A stretch of 64,000 nucleotides of DNA, taken from Sipunculus nudus. Lineage: Eukaryota; Annelida; Sipuncula; Golfingiida; Sipunculidae. This document shows, one piece after another, positions 12,257-24,092 of the stretch. How positions within the stretch are numbered: the first letter of the stretch is position 1; each line of letters starts with the position of its first letter. The stretch spans positions 39,875,473 to 39,939,472 of the forward strand of contig CM049319.1 of NCBI GenBank assembly GCA_026874595.1, given 5' to 3'. Under the pieces are notes generated by a model. The model saw only the letters and a list, made by a program, of their open reading frames with translations, was not told where the DNA came from and did not search any database. A program made the translations under genes and the position numbers.

Positions 12257-12845
12257 AATAAGTGACCCAGGGGTCATGACGCTTAGCCAACTAGGAAGAC
12301 ATTCTCAAAAGGAATGTTATGAAATGAATGCCAAATGTTGTAGGTGTTATCCCCATTCAACTGAAGTATACCTTGAAAGATTTGGGTAATAGGGACCTAA
12401 TTTCAGTTTCAAAGGAGCTTTTCATGGACCTCCCTGGATGTCAAGTTAAAAGATTCTAGGTGCAATGGTTACGATTTGTACCCTCATAAACAACAACCCC
12501 ATCTTTGAAGGTCTCAAAAAAGAAAATTTGAAAAAAAATTCCAGGTGGCACCACCAGTCTGCAGGAACTGATGAAACAGTCCATGAATATGTATGCAAAA
12601 AATCATGGTGATCAATGCGTCAGTTGTTCAGGTACTGGAGCTTTTGTATCAAATTTTTAATTATTCTGGATGGATTCTTCTAAATTCCACAGCTCAAAGG
12701 ATATGGGTAACAGAGACCTAATTTTAGGTTTCCATAAAGATTTTTCATGAACCTCAAGGGATGTCAAGTTTCTAGGTCCAGTGGTTATGATTTGTGCCCT
12801 GTTAACAGATGATCACATCTTTGAAGGTCTCAAAAACAGAGGAAA
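12257..12845 (+). mobile_element. PAL-A tandem-core copy, 3'-truncated
   Basis: Opens with AATAAGTGACCCAGGGGTCATGACGC, a diverged PAL-A 5' end. It then holds nearly two units of the roughly 330-bp PAL-A core: CACCACCAGTCTGCAGGAAC, TGGTGATCAATGCGTCAG, GGATATGGGTAACAGAGACC and GATTTGTGCCCTGTTAACAG. Another PAL-A starts at 12846. Confidence 0.7.
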
Positions 12846-13426
12846 ACAAGGGACCCATGGGTCACTGTGCCCAGCTGAAGTTGACCTTGAAGGTAAAAAT
12901 CTAAAATAATGTCAAATGGAGACAAAGTGTAAGAGGAAGAGTTAATATAGGCCATCGTTTGTTTTATATGATCGGTTTATATTGATGAGCAAGAAATTGT
13001 TGCAAATAATATTTTGTGACCTGACCATGTTCTTCCTAATGTTGAAACTGAAGCATGTGAGCAGTCAGTGAACAAATGATCTGTCCTATTACATGATCAT
13101 CAGTTGGCTTTTTGATTAACTGTTGACATTTCAGTAGTTTACACATTTGGTAAATTGAATCTATTTTTTTTATAATATATATTATTAAATATATGCATTT
13201 TTTTTTATTTTATGAAATGTATACAGTTGAAATATAACTAATTTCCACAGTCCAAAGATGAAAGGACTTGGTGGTGGTGGTGGTGCGGGGTGGGGGGGGG
13301 GGGGTGTGTGGAATGGTGGGAGTTACAATATATCTGTATTATTATAGTGTATATACATAGGATTTTCACTTAATTCAACAATGCTCACAGGATAAAAGAG
13401 TTCATTCATAATTACATTATACCTAA

Positions 13427-16400
13427 ACAAGGCCTACAGGCCTAATGCGAACCTGTGCATTGGGAAATACACCAGGTATAATGCTTCAATGCTGGACTAT
13501 TACTTCTCATGTATATGAACAATGCAAGTACTAAACAATTTGAATAAGAAACAATTACACAAACATCACTGCTGAAATTCTGGCATGGGTGCATACATAA
13601 CAAAAATGATTGTAGCTGGTACCACCAGTCTTGTATACATCGAAGCTATCAGAGATATATACATATGCCCAATTTCGGACTGATATATCAAATCCCTCCT
13701 GAGAAATAAGCAGGGACACACACTGTGCAAAAATTACTGTAGGTGGCACCACCAGTCTTGTATAAGCTCAGCTATTCGATATGTATAAATATGCCCAATT
13801 TCAGGCATGATATATCAAATTCCTCTGTAGAAATAAGCAGGCATATACACTGTGCAAGTAATTGTAGGTGGCGACACCTGTCTTGTAAACGAGAAAGCCA
13901 TCAAAGACAAATAGACAGGTCAAAATATCAGGCCTGTTGCGTGTAGCACAAAACATCCCCGAGTTCCACTCACACAACGAAGATGTTAAATGAAAAACTG
14001 ACTCACAAATATAGTACAAAATATATATAATTATTTAAACAAACATTATTTACAATATATACAATACATGAACACAAAGTCTCTAACACATAATAACTAA
14101 ATCTTGGTGCGGTACAAAATGAAGAAATACTTATCTGCTGTAAATCAAAGTCACTGGTGCTGGTTTGACGAAATAAAAATGACTCCGGGGTTGCTCTGAG
14201 GAGTCATAACGAAAGTTCAGTTCATAATCCGTGCACAGCCATAATAAAGTCCAAAACGTCCAAAATGTCTCCGCCTTATCACAAGGAGACTACACATCAT
14301 CAGGCCTGGATATCCCTGGATATCAGTTCTTGTTTGCAACCCAATTCAAAATCACTAAATGAAGGGTATTTATAGTGCCTGTGGACCTTAACGCAATATC
14401 GATCGATCCACTTTTTAATTCCAGTTCAGGTTGTTTAACCGCTGTTAATGAATGAATGAAAACGTTCTCTTTGTCCGTTTATTTGTTGTTGCCGGAGTTC
14501 AATAGATGACTGTGAGCGACACGGGTCAACGCGTTCCTGTTGTTCCTGGGTCAATGGTTCTAAGGTCCTTCTGTGAGTGCCCTGCCATCGCGTACGGACA
14601 TACATCACAGGCCCATACATCAAACTTACCTGGAATCTGATGCATGGGGCTAACCAGGCTTAGGTGAGAAAGGCTGTTGCCCTGAGTGACCTGTGACAAA
14701 TTGCTGCCTCAAGCTACTGCACTGAGTGAACTCCTGACCTGCACCTGGCTAGACTGAGTTAACTTTTGACCTGTACCTTGCTGCACTTAGTGAACTCTTG
14801 ACCTGTTGCATAATCTGACACAGTTGGCAGTCTGCCAAAGCTATAAATAGATTCAGGCTGAACTTTGGTGCCAAATATAATGCAGTGAGCAGTCTGTTAA
14901 AGCTATAAATAGAATGCAGCTACTGCACTGAGTGAACTCTTGACCTATACCTGGCTGCACTTCTTCCAATCCTGGCACTGTGCCAAAACTATTTATAGAG
15001 CTGACATCATCTTGACTAATGGCCAACATAAAAGCACTGGTAATCTGCCAATGGTAAACCAAGTGCTGCCATCTGAACACAAAAGTGGTCCCTACTTGAA
15101 ATAACTTTGAAATTTATTTTCCCAATACAAAATGCTCTTCAGCTGACTTTTTTTTATAAAAAAAAGAAATCAGGAATATAGGTAAAATTATTACGGATGC
15201 ATACTGAATGCAAAATTAAAATACAGATATATCTCATTGATGGCAAATTCATGAATTAAGTTGAGTAGATTTACCAGTAATTTATAATTCACATACAGTT
15301 GTCTTTATATAGCCACAGAGAGCTGAATATCCAATAGTGTAACATTGGTATGATGAATATCTTAAATCATAAAACTAAATTTTCTAATAGCTTTTAAAAA
15401 ATCTTTCTTGTCAATATTAACCAAAGATAACCTGAAATCTAAAAGTCTAGTGGCATGATGTAAAAGATGCTGATAAACTGGTGCCAGGCTAGATGTAACA
15501 GCATCACACAGCTAACATATATGGTAAAATGACTCAATTCAATCTCCATAATTCAGCCAAAAATCATTCATGTGGAACCATTAATGACAATTATTATAAG
15601 AATTATTGTAGGAATTATTCTTGTAAAATATTTAACAAACTGGTTTCAGTGGCATCATTCAAAAAATGTTTCGCAGGTTTACAACTCATATAGGACAATA
15701 GAGCAAACTGGCTAAGTTCAGCTTCCCGTAACTCAGCCAAAAAGCACTGAACCATAACCATTTGAACAAACTTGAATTATCAACATCTGAGGATAATTAA
15801 TGCGTGAAATTTAAGAATTTGGCCCAGTGGTTTTTGAGAAGAAGATCTTTGTAGCCACTGAGCTAAAATGGGCTGTTTTGGCATATGACTAAATTCAGCT
15901 TCCAATAACTTAGCCAAAAGTCACTGAAAAGAGACCATTTGATCTTTAGAAAGCACTACCCTAGGATCATTTCTGTGCGATATTAAACATTTTGGCCATA
16001 TGGTTTCAGAGAAGAAATTTTTTGTAGCCCTCAGTGTGATACAGGCACTGATGACCCTGTACAAAAAAGGCCGATGCAGGTGGCGCCACCAATACCTCAA
16101 TTTCAGATATGACCAATGTGACCAACATTGGCATAAAATTTGGTGATGATAGCTGCAGCCGTTTCTGAGATTTAAATTTTAATATGCTTTTTTGCACAGT
16201 TAACAAAGTTCAACTTCCTGTAACTCGGCCAAAAATCTCCAAACTGGAATCATTCGAACAAACTTGAGAAAGATTGTTCCAGGGATCATTTCTGTGAAAT
16301 ATTGGACAATTTGACTGGACAGTTTCGGAGAAGAAGATTTTTGAAGCTTTTTTTGCTTTTTTCCCAATAAAATCTAAGAAAATGCAGTTAGAAAAAAAAA

Positions 16401-16563
16401 TAAACAAAATCCGATATAGTTTTTTGGATGACTGATTATTTGCAAAAAATTTGGTGATGCTAGCTCCTGCCGTTTTTGAGATAGCTATGGTTAACGTACA
16501 GACGACGCATGACGCACGACGGACGACGACGGCCATCACATAAGCCCACAGGTTCGCTAAAAA
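13427..16563 (+). mobile_element. PAL-E element with nested solo LTR
   Basis: The 5' end is ACAAGGCCTACAGGCCTAAT, in which the self-complementary AGGCCT occurs twice as a hairpin, then GCGAACCTGTG. The 3' end CACAGGTTCGCTAAAAA is its complement over 11 bases. The core includes CACTGAGTGAACTCCTGACC repeats, TGCCAAAGCTATAAATAGAT units and the palindrome box at 16079-16090. A GACGACGCATGACGCACGAC microsatellite precedes the end. Without the LTR it is about 2.46 kb. Confidence 0.8.
13935..14609. mobile_element. solo LTR (675 bp) with GGCC target duplication
   Basis: Starts TGTTGCGTGTAGCACAAAAC and ends ACATACATCACA, the TG...CA form of an LTR. It is flanked by GGCC at 13931-13934 and 14610-14613. 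Removing it restores the PAL-E sequence, as shown by the uninterrupted paralogue near 23745-23775 (TTAGGCCAATACATCAAAC). A TATTTATAG-like TATA candidate lies at about 14370 and AATAAA near 14172. It has no internal coding region, and the transcriptional strand is unsure. Confidence 0.75.
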
Positions 16564-18414
16564 GACAGACAGACTGGTAGACAAACAAAGCTTATAATAT
16601 ATGATGTTTCAATTATTTCTCAAATTTTATTATATCAATTTTTTTTAAGTTTAACATCTGCAATAATACACAACTGAATATATCATTTGCTTTCAAATTT
16701 CAGACTTAAATAGCTTAATTTCAAACACATAAGCATATGAAAGTTATTTCAATAGTGCTTATAGGAAAAATTTCATATTTAATATATATTAATGATAACG
16801 GAGAGATGATTGACAGAGCTGGTCATTTATGTTCGATTCTCCATAGGCAAGAATATGTTTCAATAAGATCTTAATTTTCTCTAATCCTATTATTTTTTTA
16901 ATTAATTAAATTTTACACATTTGCAATAAAAACTTATGTCCCAGTGCACAGGAATCAATGGTGGGGTGGGGGGGGGGGGATATCCAATTCTGCTGAGGCA
17001 GGAAAATAATAAACAAATGTTTGTATTAGATCCTCATTTTTTTTTTCACATCAATTTTTTATTATAAGTTTATATTTTTTATACATTTCCAATATTACAT
17101 ATATATCTGAATATAAAAGTTGATTCATAATTCTAAATTGCATCATCATAAATCTAAATCTTGTCAGACAACACCACATCGTGCATACAAATGTTTATTT
17201 ATTTTTTACCACAAATATAAATTTGCAAAACAATAAATATCTAAAAATAATACTTGATTCAGATTTCACAATTTTAAATTGTGCCTTTATTTATCCATAA
17301 TTTGCTTCATAATTTATAAATTTAAGCATAATGATGGGTTTAATTATATTTGTTAAAATCATTTAAAGAAAACTGATTTCTTTAAAAATACTACATAACA
17401 TGGCATCTTCTTGATTACACCTCAAATTTCTTTCAAGGAAAGTTTTTGTACATTGGAGTGGAGACAGCATTTCAATTAAGGAGATACAGTGAAAACAATA
17501 AAAATTACTGCATAACACTTGGTGGGTTGGGTTTGCGGGGGTGGGGGGGGGGGGGGGTGATTTGGGTGGTGATATGAGAATAACTATACACCTGTATCAG
17601 CAGGGGATCTCCCCCAGTGACTGTAACAAATCAGAAACCCTGGCATAGCTGACTTCCAGTGACCTGGAGTGGGACCCTGCATTTGGACAAAGCAACTGTC
17701 TACAATAGAGCCTCAAGAAAAAATTCAATTACTTGCCTAATTTTCAAGCTTTTATTTTCAAATTTCAGATTTGAACAAATTAAATACTTATGTTTACATG
17801 CTGTGAAAATTAAATCAATAGTACTTACAGGAAAAAAACGAGCCATGGTCAAAGTTGGGAAAAATTTAAGGTACTGATTTTATTTTTATGCTAAGAACTT
17901 AAAAATTTTACAAAATTAAGATCTAATTTTGGGTAAACAATTGAGTCTTAATTAAACAAAGTTATATAACAGTCTCTAGTTTCAAAATTTTTTGTGTTAA
18001 GTGAGTAAATATTTTTCCTGATTTTTTAACAAAGTCTATTAGGTTCGGGCCCATAACTTAGAGAAATAATACTTAAAGGACTTAATTTCTGGCATGTATA
18101 TAGGAAATATATATGAAATTACTTCTGGTAAATATTAAGAAAAACAGACAGGTGGTTATGATATTAGGCAGTCCTGAAGTGTAAAAATAGGTTTTTAATG
18201 GAAATTTTAGTTTTTTTTAAATATCTCGAAGGAACAAAGTCATATTGACCCAATTTTCGGTGTGGTAGGAGATTTAGGGGACATCTAAAGTATGCCAAAT
18301 TTTGGATTCGTAGGTCTAACGGTTTCAAAACGTGCCACTCTAACAGACGGACGGACTACGGACAATGGACCAAGACTATAGCTCAGTTGACTTACAATTA
18401 GCTGAGCTAAAAAA

Positions 18415-19109
18415 GCATAATAATTAAAAAAATCCAGGTGGCACCACCAGTCTCCAGGAACTGATGAAAAACTCCATGATCAATATGCATACAAAGAATC
18501 ATGGTGATCAATGCACAAGTTGTTCAGATACTGGAGCTTTTGCATGAAATTTTTTTATGATACTGTGGGGTATTTCTAAGCCCCATAGCTAAGAGGAAAT
18601 AGGTAACAGAGACCTAATTTCAAGTTTCCAAGGAGATTTTTCATGGACCTCCCTGGATTTCAAGTGAGAAGTGTCTAACTCTGATGGTTGCCATTTGTGC
18701 CCTGTAAACAGATGACCACATCTTTGAAGGTCTCAAACAAAGAGAAAAAAATTCTTAAAAATTTGAAAAAAAAACCAGATGGTGCCATCAGTCTGCAGGA
18801 ACTGATGAAACATTCCATGATCAATAACATGCAAAGAATCATGGTGATCAATGCATTATTTATTCAGATACTGGAGCTTTTGTATCAAATTTGTAATTAT
18901 TTATTTGGGACTAGTGCCATAGCTCAAAGGATATGGCTAACAGAGAACTAATTTCAGGTTTCCAAGGAGATTTTTCATGGTCCTCCCTGTATATCAAGTA
19001 ACAAGATTCTATGTCAAGCGATTTGTGCCTGGTTAACGGACAGAAAGATGGACGCTGGACAAAGACTGATCACTATAGCTCAGATGACCTTCAGCAGGCT
19101 GAGCTAAAA
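18415..19109 (+). mobile_element. PAL-A tandem-core copy, 5' end missing
   Basis: Two units of about 330 bp (CACCACCAGTCTCCAGGAAC near 18440 and CATCAGTCTGCAGGAACTGA near 18790) are followed by a GGACAGAAAGATGGACGCTGG stretch and the hairpin end AGCTCAGATGACC ... GGCTGAGCTAAAA. Confidence 0.75.
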
Positions 19110-19349
19110 TGTGTCAAGGTCATCCATGTTTTATCTTGACCTGGCCCTTGATAAGTTGCATCAATGCTGCAAGTTTGGTGAATGTACCTGATGTTTTGCT
19201 GTATTTTATATAAGTAAAAGTAATGACTCTATTACTCTGCCCATTACCCACATTCAATATGATACTATAATTGATGCAAGTGTTTAATTCTGGAGGCCTG
19301 ATGGAGGAATGGTCAGCCTGAGAGGTCTCATCATTCAACTGTTCATTTG
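19110..19349. other. PAL-C core scrap and unassigned sequence
   Basis: The first 85 bases match the PAL-C / 11.7-kb units (CAAGGTCATCCATG, GCATCAATGCTGCAAGTTTG). The remainder to the minisatellite shows nothing I can name. Confidence 0.55.
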
Positions 19350-19900
19350 AGCAGTCTGAAACATTGCCCTCTCCTTTGTGTTGCGGTAGCTTTGTGTGCC
19401 CCACATAAATCTGAACCTTTCCAGTCTCCTTTGTGTTGTGGTGACTATGTGTACCCCACAGCACTCTGAAACTTTCCCATCTCCTTTGTGTTGTGGTGAC
19501 TATGTGTGCCCCACAGCAATCTGAAACTTTCCTATCTCCTTTGTGATGTAGTGACTATGTGCGCCCCACAGCAGTCTGAAACTTTATCTTCTTCTTTGTG
19601 TTGCTGTGGCCATGTGTGCTCCACAGCAATCTGAACCGTTTCCTATCTCCTTTGCATTGTGGTGACTATTTGTGCCCCACATCACTCTGAATCTTCCCAT
19701 CTCCTTTGAGCTGTGGTGACTATGTGCCCCCACAGCAGTCTGAAACTTTCCCTTCTTCTTTGTGCTGTGGTGGCTTTGTGTGCCCCACAGCATTCTGAAC
19801 CTTTCCCCCCTCCTTTCTGTTGAAGTGGCTATGTGTGCCCCACAGCATTTGACTTTGTGAGGATCTTTTCCCTCACTCATGTGGTGTTGTGGCTTTGTAT
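19350..19900. repeat. 55-bp minisatellite downstream of C19orf12 homologue
   Basis: About ten imperfect 53-57 bp units, each holding CTCCTTTGTGTTGTGGTGAC, TATGTGTGCCCCACAGCA and TCTGAAACTTTCCC. Minus-strand open frames across it change frame unit by unit and are not supported as genes. It lies just beyond the likely 3' end of the minus-strand gene. Confidence 0.92.
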
Positions 19901-20089
19901 GTTGTGTCTTTGGTGAAACAGACTTTTAAACGTTATTTTGATTTTCCATCAATACAAGTCTGATGTTTCAGTGCCAAGCAGCTGTGATAATTCAATGTTG
20001 ATATATTCATCCAAGCTTTGTTATTTTTACCTCTCGTCTAAAGATGGAATAATCATCAAATATTGTTGATGTATTTTTTTTGTTGGGAT

Positions 20090-20100
20090 TTTATTTTATT
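20090..20100 (-). terminator. candidate polyadenylation signals of C19orf12 homologue
   Basis: On the minus strand this reads AATAAAATAAA, two overlapping AATAAA signals about 115-125 bases past the stop codon of the last exon. The placement is typical for a short 3' UTR; there is no transcript evidence here. Confidence 0.55.
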
Positions 20101-20213
20101 TTTTTTGTAAACTAACATCAACATTGTTCAAATTCAGGTCCTAGTCAGACCTTGCACAATCTTTACATTATGTTGGCACAATGTTCATCTGGAAAAAGCC
20201 AGACAAAAATATG

Positions 20214-20473
20214 TTAATCAACTACCTGCAGCTGCATTGTACCCTCTATATATTCCTGGACTTTTACTAATAGTCTAGTTCTTACTTCAGGTTCACCTTG
20301 TACCAGTGCTTTGAGCTGTGTTATGTCTTGCACAGAAAGATTATTAATAACAGAAACTACAGACTGATACAGTTTTTCCTTTTCATCTTTGTCCATCATG
20401 GAAATGATTGTGTACACTGGTTTGTAGCGACCTTTAGAAACAGCTGCAGCAGTCAGCCCACCAACAGCACCAC
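20214..20473 (-). CDS. C19orf12: C19orf12 homologue, last coding exon
   Basis: This minus-strand exon encodes the C-terminal 86 residues of a C19orf12-family protein. It opens with a glycine-rich G-G-A-V-G-G-L stretch, continues G-R-Y-K-P-V-Y-T-I-I, and then has an acidic/helical tail rich in D, E, K and Q that ends Q-L-Q-V-V-D before the stop. In the family, the glycine-rich hairpin inserts in membranes (mitochondria, ER and associated lipid compartments) and the human gene is linked to MPAN neurodegeneration; the biochemical role is unsettled. The acceptor is TTTTCTACAG|GT at 20474-20475. The exon contributes two bases to a split glycine codon, which fits the donor at 37836. With exon 1 the protein is about 139 residues, near the usual family length. 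The reading frame is intact. Confidence 0.88.
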
Positions 20474-20523
20474 CTGTAGAAAACAATAGTACAGAATCAG
20501 CTGAAACAAGTACCATCTGCACA

Positions 20524-21417
20524 ACTAGGGACCCATGGGTCTCGACGCTCAGCTGAATTTGTCTTTAAGGATAGGCTTCTGAGCTTTTTTCAAAATATGG
20601 GACCTGTGATCAGTTTAAAGTCAACCTGTCAGTCTAAACTGGAGTTATCATACATAAACTAACTTGTGAATGGATGGGCATTGTGACCTTGACTTTTAAC
20701 CCAGTGACCCCACATCAATAGGAACCTTCCCTATTGGCAGGTGCGCCGCATGAAAGATGGAAGGTTTGAGTATAGTTTGGCTTAAAATGCATCCACAATT
20801 TTTTTTAAAAAGTGGGTCCTGTGACCATAAAATCATGGAGTTTTATATCAGTCAAGTTTGAAACCGATATTTCAATCCAAACTGGAGTTATCACCTGGAA
20901 GCTAATATCTGGACAGATGGCCTTAATGACCTTGACTTTTGACCTTGTGACCGGAAATCCATAATTTTTTACCATAATTTTGGCAGGTGAACAATATCTG
21001 AAAGATGGAAGGTTTTGGATGAAAGGTTTGGCTTAAAATACATCCACAATCTTTTTAAAGAAGTGGATACTGTGACCTTGACCTTTGACCTCATGACCCC
21101 CAAATAAAAAAAGATTCTTTCTTCAGTGGTGGGCCATATATAAATAAAGTTTGAAATTGATATTTCAATCCAAATTTAAGTTATCATCTGGAAACTAATA
21201 TGTGGACAGATGGCCCTTTTGACCTTGACTTTTGACCTTGTGACCCAAAAATCCATAAGTTCTTTCCACTATTGGCAGGTGAGCAATATCTGGATGATGG
21301 AAGGTTTGGGATGAAAAGTTTGGCTTCAAATACATTCACAATCTGTTTAAAGAAGTGGGTCCTGTGACCTTGACCTTTGACCCAAAAATCAAAAGGTTCT
21401 TACATTATTGGTAGGTT
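20524..21417 (+). mobile_element. PAL-A variant with about 260-bp tandem units
   Basis: The 5' end is ACTAGGGACCCATGGGTCTC, with GACCCATGGGTC a perfect palindrome, then GCTCAGCTGAATTTGTCT. Three to four units contain GGAAGGTTTGGGATGAAAAG, TACATCCACAATCTTTTTAA and GTGACCTTGACCTTTGACC. The 3' end is replaced at about 21418 by another PAL-A segment. Confidence 0.75.
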
Positions 21418-21814
21418 ACAGGGCTCAGCTGTTATGTATGATCATAAAATATGATTTGGAAGAAGGGGTAGGCAAAGGCTGGTTTTGTGTGGTAATATAC
21501 GCTGTATTATGAGTTGATGGTGTTTAACTCAAGTTATGTAATATTTCAATAAAATCCTTGGAGAGGGAAGATGACTGATGTCATTTATATTATTTACAGT
21601 TGGAAATGGTGTGCTACTGTCACGTAGGTTTTGACTTGGCCATATAACTCGGTCTACATTGCAGAAGAATTATTTTTAAAAAAAACTGTCAATTATCAGT
21701 CATGTTAATTATCATGCACATTTTTACAAATGAGTTAACTGTTATTAAATAATTACAGGTTATCCCTACCCAAGAGTAGCACTAGCACAAATTATATAAG
21801 TTGACTATTTATTA
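21418..21814 (+). mobile_element. PAL-A long-type fragment
   Basis: GGGCTCAGCTGTTATGTATG ... GGCTGGTTTTGTGTGGTAAT ... TGAGTTGATGGTGTTTAACT matches the 5' part of the long PAL-A copies at 6740-6900 and 29810-29950. The palindrome at the very 5' end is missing, and the right side runs into the next PAL-A start. Confidence 0.65.
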
Positions 21815-22040
21815 ACTAGGGACCCATGGGTCTCGACACTCAGCTGAATTTGTCTATATGGATATTTATTAAAGATTTTTTTCAGAATGACAGTCCTGTG
21901 ACCTTAAGCAATGACCTTGTTACCAAATATTTAGTATCTTAGAACTTATTAGCCTTATTGTATGGCCAAACAATGATGTGTTGAAGCATTTCAAATGCAG
22001 TGCCCCCTAGCGGCTATTTTCCTAAAACGGAAAATCACAA
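21815..22040 (+). mobile_element. PAL-A variant, 5' fragment
   Basis: ACTAGGGACCCATGGGTCTC then ACACTCAGCTGAATTTGTCT, the same variant as at 20524, cut off where PAL-E begins at 22041. Confidence 0.7.
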
Positions 22041-22216
22041 ACAAGGCCTACAGGCCTAATGCGAATCTGTGCATTGGGAAATACACCAGGTATAATGCTT
22101 CAATGCTAGACCATGACTTCTCATGTATATGAACAATGCAGGTACTACACATTTTGATTAAGAAACAATTACACAAACATCACTGCTGAAATTCTGGCAT
22201 GGGTGCACACAACACA

Positions 22217-23407
22217 ACTGGGGACCCATGGGTCTCAACGCTCAGTTGAATTTGTCTATAAGGATTTTTTGAAAGAAATTTTTCAGAATGACAGTCCTGT
22301 GACCTTAACCAATGACCTTGTATCCAAAAAATCTTAGAACTTAATATCCTTGAACTTGCAGCATTAGGATTATGTTAACAATCTTTTAAAAGTGACCTTG
22401 ACCTCTGACCAGGTAACCTCAAATTCTACAGGTTTCCTCACTTTGGGCAAGTAAGCCATGTGTGAATGTTGGAAAGTTCAGGATGAAAAGTTTGATTTAC
22501 AGCGCATCCACAATCTTTTTAAAGATGTGGCTTCTGTGACCTTCAACTTAGATCGCTGGACCCTGAAAATCAAAATGAATTTACATATGTGGTTGGTCAT
22601 TATTATATCAAGTTTGAAGCCAGTCTGTCTATCCAAAGCAGAATTATCATCCATAAACTAATTTGTGAATGGATGGGCCCTGTGACCTTGACCTTTGACC
22701 TATGACCCAAAAGTCAAACAAAATCTTCCCCTAGTGGCAGGTTAGCAATATCCTGAAGATGGAAGGTTTGCGATGAAAAGTTTGGCTTAAAATGCATACA
22801 CATTCCTTAGTGGTGGGCCATTTATAAGTTAAGTTTGAAACCAATATATCAAACTTAACTGGAGTTATCATCTGGAAACTAATTTGTGTGGATGGATGGA
22901 TTGACAGACAGACAGACATACAAACAGACAGACTGACAGACAGGGTGATTAGTATAGGGCATCCACTTGTGATCAATAAACACACCAGGTTTTGGGTCAC
23001 CAGATGTAATGACAGCTGAAAAACTGACATGACTGTTGTCATTTTATAGTAAATAAATAGAAAAATATTTGTTAAATTAGGAAAACCACCACATTTCAGG
23101 AACTGACAAAACTAGTCATGGTCAATATTCAAGGCAAAATTCATGACAAACCATGCATTAATTATCAAGATATTGGAGGTTTTGTATCAAATTTTTTACT
23201 ATTCTGGGGGATACTTTCAAGCCCCATAGCTTGAAGGAAAAAGGTCGCAGTGACCTAATTTCAGGTTTCCAAGGAAATTTTTAAATGACCTCCCTGGATG
23301 TTCACTTGAAGTTTCTAGGACCAGCTGTTATGATTTGTGCCCTGCTAACGGACGGCCGGACGTACCATTCCTATACCTCACTTGATTTACAGTCAGCTAA
23401 GCTAAAA
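22217..23407 (+). mobile_element. PAL-A element nested in PAL-E
   Basis: Starts ACTGGGGACCCATGGGTCTC and ends AGTCAGCTAAGCTAAAA. The left part carries the 260-bp-type units and a GACAGACAGACAGACAT run near 22905; the right part (23070-23407) carries one 330-bp-type unit. It may therefore be composite. The PAL-E paralogue at 13.6 kb shows the empty site. Confidence 0.75.
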
Positions 23408-24027
23408 ATGATTGTAGCTAACACCACCAGTCTTGTATACAAAAAGATTTCAGAGATATATACATATGCCCAAGTACAGACTGATATATCAAACCCCTCC
23501 TGAGAAATAAGCAGGGACACACACTGTGCAAAAAATTATTGTAGGTGGCACCACCCGTCTTGTAAACGACAAGTATACGATAATTAAAATACAATAGGTA
23601 TAAATATGCCCAATTTCAGGATGATATATCAAATTCCTCTATAGAAATAAGCAGGCACAAAAGTCACACACTGTGCAAATGTCATTGTAGGTGGTGACAC
23701 CTGTCTTGTGAACGAGAAACCCATCAAAGACACATAGACAGGTCAAAATATTAGGCCAATACATCAAACTTACCTTAAGTCTGATGCATGGGGCTGACCA
23801 TACTTAGGTGAGAAAGGCAGTTGCCCCGAGTGAACTGTGACAAATTTGCAAGCTCAGGCTACTGCACTGAGTGAACTCATGACCTGCACCTGGCTAGACT
23901 GGGTGAACTTTTGACCTGTACCTGGCTGCACTGAGTGAACTCTTGACCTGTTGCCTAATCTGATACAGTTGGCAGTCTGCCAAAGCTATAAATAGATTGG
24001 CTCCACATGCAGCCCTGAGGGGCATGA

Positions 24028-24092
24028 CACCCATGAGGTGATCACATGGTGCCCATGAGGTGTTCACATGTCACCCATGAGGTGATCACATG
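24028..24092. repeat. three copies of a 22-bp direct repeat
   Basis: CACCCATGAGGTGATCACAT occurs three times in a row with small changes. The corresponding place in the PAL-E copy at about 14840 lacks it, so it is a local expansion. Confidence 0.85.

Larger units (their letters stand above)
12846..18414 (+). mobile_element. PAL-A copy hosting PAL-E and a solo LTR
   Basis: Starts ACAAGGGACCCATGGGTCAC and ends with GCTGAGCTAAAAAA at about 18414. The flanks of the internal PAL-E match the flanks of the PAL-E in the second copy at 27124: left TGGGAGTTACAA...TTCATTCATAATTAC, right GACAGACAGACTGGTAGAC. The 3' half (about 17660-18414) contains AGCCATGGTCAAAGTTGGG and TTAAGGTACTGATTTTAT, shared with 10350, 31140 and 42780. 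G-runs occur near 13290, 16970 and 17540. Confidence 0.7.

Noticed and set aside
13935-14609. A host gene promoter or exon in this GC-richer block
   Set aside because: TG...CA ends, the direct GGCC repeats and the empty-site paralogue fit a solo LTR better.
19120-19880. Minus-strand histidine-rich ORFs
   Set aside because: They are read-throughs of the 55-bp minisatellite and change frame between units.
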